From the NCBI GenBank assembly GCA_016713625.1, contig JADJOT010000011.1:512428-576427 (forward strand): a stretch of 64,000 bases of DNA. The letters are read 5' to 3'. The notes beneath the pieces are model-generated. The model had not been told where the DNA came from, made no database searches, and was given only the letters and a program-made list of their open reading frames with translations. Of this stretch, positions 62,470 to 64,000 are shown in pieces. Source of the stretch: Candidatus Accumulibacter affinis. Lineage in GTDB: Bacteria > Pseudomonadota > Gammaproteobacteria > Burkholderiales > Rhodocyclaceae. The position numbers and the translations under genes are program-made. Every line of letters starts with the position of its first letter. Position 1 is the stretch's first letter.

Positions 62470-63704
62470 CCGGCGCCAGGGTAAGCTCACGGTGAAGAGA
62501 GCACCCCCTCGGGCAGGTTCGCCACTTCCAGCCGGCCGCCGTGGCGTTCGACGATGCCATAGCTGATCGACAGTCCCAGCCCGGTGCCCGCCCGACCGCC
62601 TTGGTCGCTGAAAAACGGTTCGAACAGGTGCGACAGATGTTCGGGCGGGATTCCGGACCGTTATCGGCAAAGCACACGCGGATCATCCCGCTGCCCTGTT
62701 CGGCACGGATCTCAAGCTTGGGAGAGTCGCCGCCGCTGGTGGCCGCGCGCGTTCTGGACCAGGTTCATCAGGACCTGTTGCATCTGGCTGACGAACCGAT
62801 GACCGGGAGTTCGTCTGGCAAGTCGACATTCACGCGAAATTGCGTGGTCCCGAACGCACCACCCAGCGCACCGCACGCGCGACGACCTCGGCGAGGTTGA
62901 ACGGTTGCTCGGCACCGCGATCGATCGCCGAAAACGCCGAGGCCGTCGACGATGTCGCGCGTCCGCTCGGCACCTCGCCCGCGTTGCCGGAGCAGCGGTG
63001 TCAGATCTTCCAGGATGCGGTCGATGCGCAGTTCGGCGCAGGCTTTCAGTTCGGGTGAGAGCGGTTATGCTCCCGAGTGCACCGCTTCCAGGTAGGTCTG
63101 CAGGCGCGCTGCGTAGCGCCGGATGGCGAGCATGTTATCGAGCACAAACCGATCGGATTGTTCAGTTCATGCGTATTATCGCCACAGCCACCGCTGACCG
63201 AGCGAGGCCATCTTCTCGGCCTGCAGAAGCCGCTGCTGGGTAGTCTTGAGGCTCCCATGCGCCCGCTGGAAGGCGTGATAGGCGCGCCGCAGTTCGCCAA
63301 CCGGGCGGCCGGTACACCATTCCGACCAGCTCGCTGGTGCCCGAGAGACGCGGGGTGAAGTTCAGCGAGATCCGCAGGCTACCGTCGCGACCGCGGATGA
63401 GCAATCCCGCAGTCCCGGTACGGTGGCCGCGCGTGCCGTCGAAAAATCGCGGCGCGCTGTTGCGAAGCGGCGTCAGCGAACAGATCGCTGAGTGGTTGCC
63501 CGCGCAGGACGGTCTCGTCCTGGCCGATGAAGCGCCGTATCGAATTGAGTTGACCTCCTGATCGTGCCAGCGCCGGTTGCACACGATCAGGATGTCCGAC
63601 ATCGACGCCAGGACGCTTTCGATAAACCGCCGCGAGTCTTCGAGCGCATTCTTTCTGTTCGAGGACGACTCGTACTGGAGAAGGTCGTTATAGACCTCGT
63701 CCAT
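62470..63704 (-). pseudogene. PAS-domain sensor histidine kinase, broken by frame changes
   Basis: The minus strand encodes, in changing frames, a PAS domain ('DSRRFIESVLASMSDILIVCN' start near 63640), a coiled linker, an H-box 'HELNNPIG' near 63160 and an HATPase domain down to about 62480 ('FADNGPGI'-like and 'GWDCRSAM/GLSI'-type residues). The HELNNPIG box resembles cytosolic PAS kinases of the NtrB-like group. The start at 63704 (MDEVYNDLLQYE) is tentative. The frames shift at least four times. Confidence 0.65.
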
Positions 63705-63759
63705 TTGCGGATCACCTCGACCGGTTACCGCTTGTCCAGCCACCCGTCAACGCGGCTTG

Positions 63760-64000
63760 CGGCTCGGGCAGGAGTCGGCAGCAGCGCGTGGATGGCGCAG
63801 CGGGCGCTCAGTCGGCAAGGGTATTTCACACTGATGTCTGGCGAGGAGGAAAAGGCACCACGTTTGTGGGGAAAGAAACCCCTTCCTGGTAGCGTCCGCA
63901 ACGACGAGCGTCCAGGCGGTATCGAAGCGGTCACTCTGCACCAAGGCGAAAGGTGAGGATGGCTTGACCCCCATCGATCGTCCAGCGCTGACCGGATCGC
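63760..64000 (-). pseudogene. Possible C-terminal end of an ISKra4-like transposase (partial)
   Basis: At the right edge the minus strand reads 'RSGQRWTIDGGQAILTFR' and then, after a one-base shift, 'LVQSDRFDTAWTLVVADATRK'. I recall the pattern 'RW...GAQA.L.LR.L...D.FD..W' from the end of ISKra4-type transposases. The match is short, shifted and cut by the window, so it is tentative. If right, a mobile-element copy adjoins the sensor kinase gene. Confidence 0.35.

Overview
The window looks like a chromosomal segment of a betaproteobacterium, most likely of the Rhodocyclales and possibly close to 'Candidatus Accumulibacter'. This is an inference from high G+C, the betaproteobacterial order rpsB-tsf-pyrH-frr-uppS-cdsA-dxr-rseP, heme d1 assembly genes, NO-response genes, an AcuI-type reductase and a propionyl-CoA synthetase. 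I see no rRNA, no convincing tRNA, no CRISPR array and no intact insertion sequence.

Layout. 1-6.3 kb (minus strand): translation and envelope operon. 6.6-10 kb (plus): map and glnD. 10.4-13.3 kb (plus): a compact cluster of a small Tat-signal protein, a PqqD-like protein, an HprK-related kinase and a nucleotidyltransferase. This is a poorly understood, probably peptide- or protein-modifying system and the best candidate here for unexplored biology. 13.4-16.6 kb: SOS-controlled dnaE2, facing rimO. 18-21.5 kb (minus): a hydrolase, a truC gene that has lost its catalytic core, ychJ, an RRM protein and rhlE. 21.9-25.8 kb: an esterase with a membrane tail, then serC-serA. 26-30 kb: a 52-residue membrane protein, a SixA-NUDIX fusion and a YbbP-type permease. 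30.2-34.1 kb: two overlapping ArsA-like ATPases, a decayed gene and malQ.

34.3-44.4 kb is a nitric-oxide and denitrification region: NnrS, cupin, two hemerythrin-like proteins, an NsrR-type regulator divergent from a periplasmic protein, then nirH-nirG-nirDL-nirF and a diheme cytochrome c. It contains remnants of a glutamine amidotransferase, ccoG and a PLP-dependent decarboxylase, which suggest repeated rearrangement. 44.4-50.5 kb holds the N-degron transferases bpt and aat overlapping the iron-transport gene fbpC, with fbpB and fbpA nearby and Fur-like boxes at both promoters. 50.8-54.9 kb holds acuI, a degenerate receiver/GGDEF protein and prpE.

55-64 kb carries two-component signalling genes, DUF456, ygiQ and another sensor kinase. 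From about 56.8 kb to the right edge, three recognisable genes are broken by many frame changes, and DUF456 by one that a single missing T would explain. This looks more like poor base calling at a contig end than true pseudogenes, so protein boundaries there are approximate.
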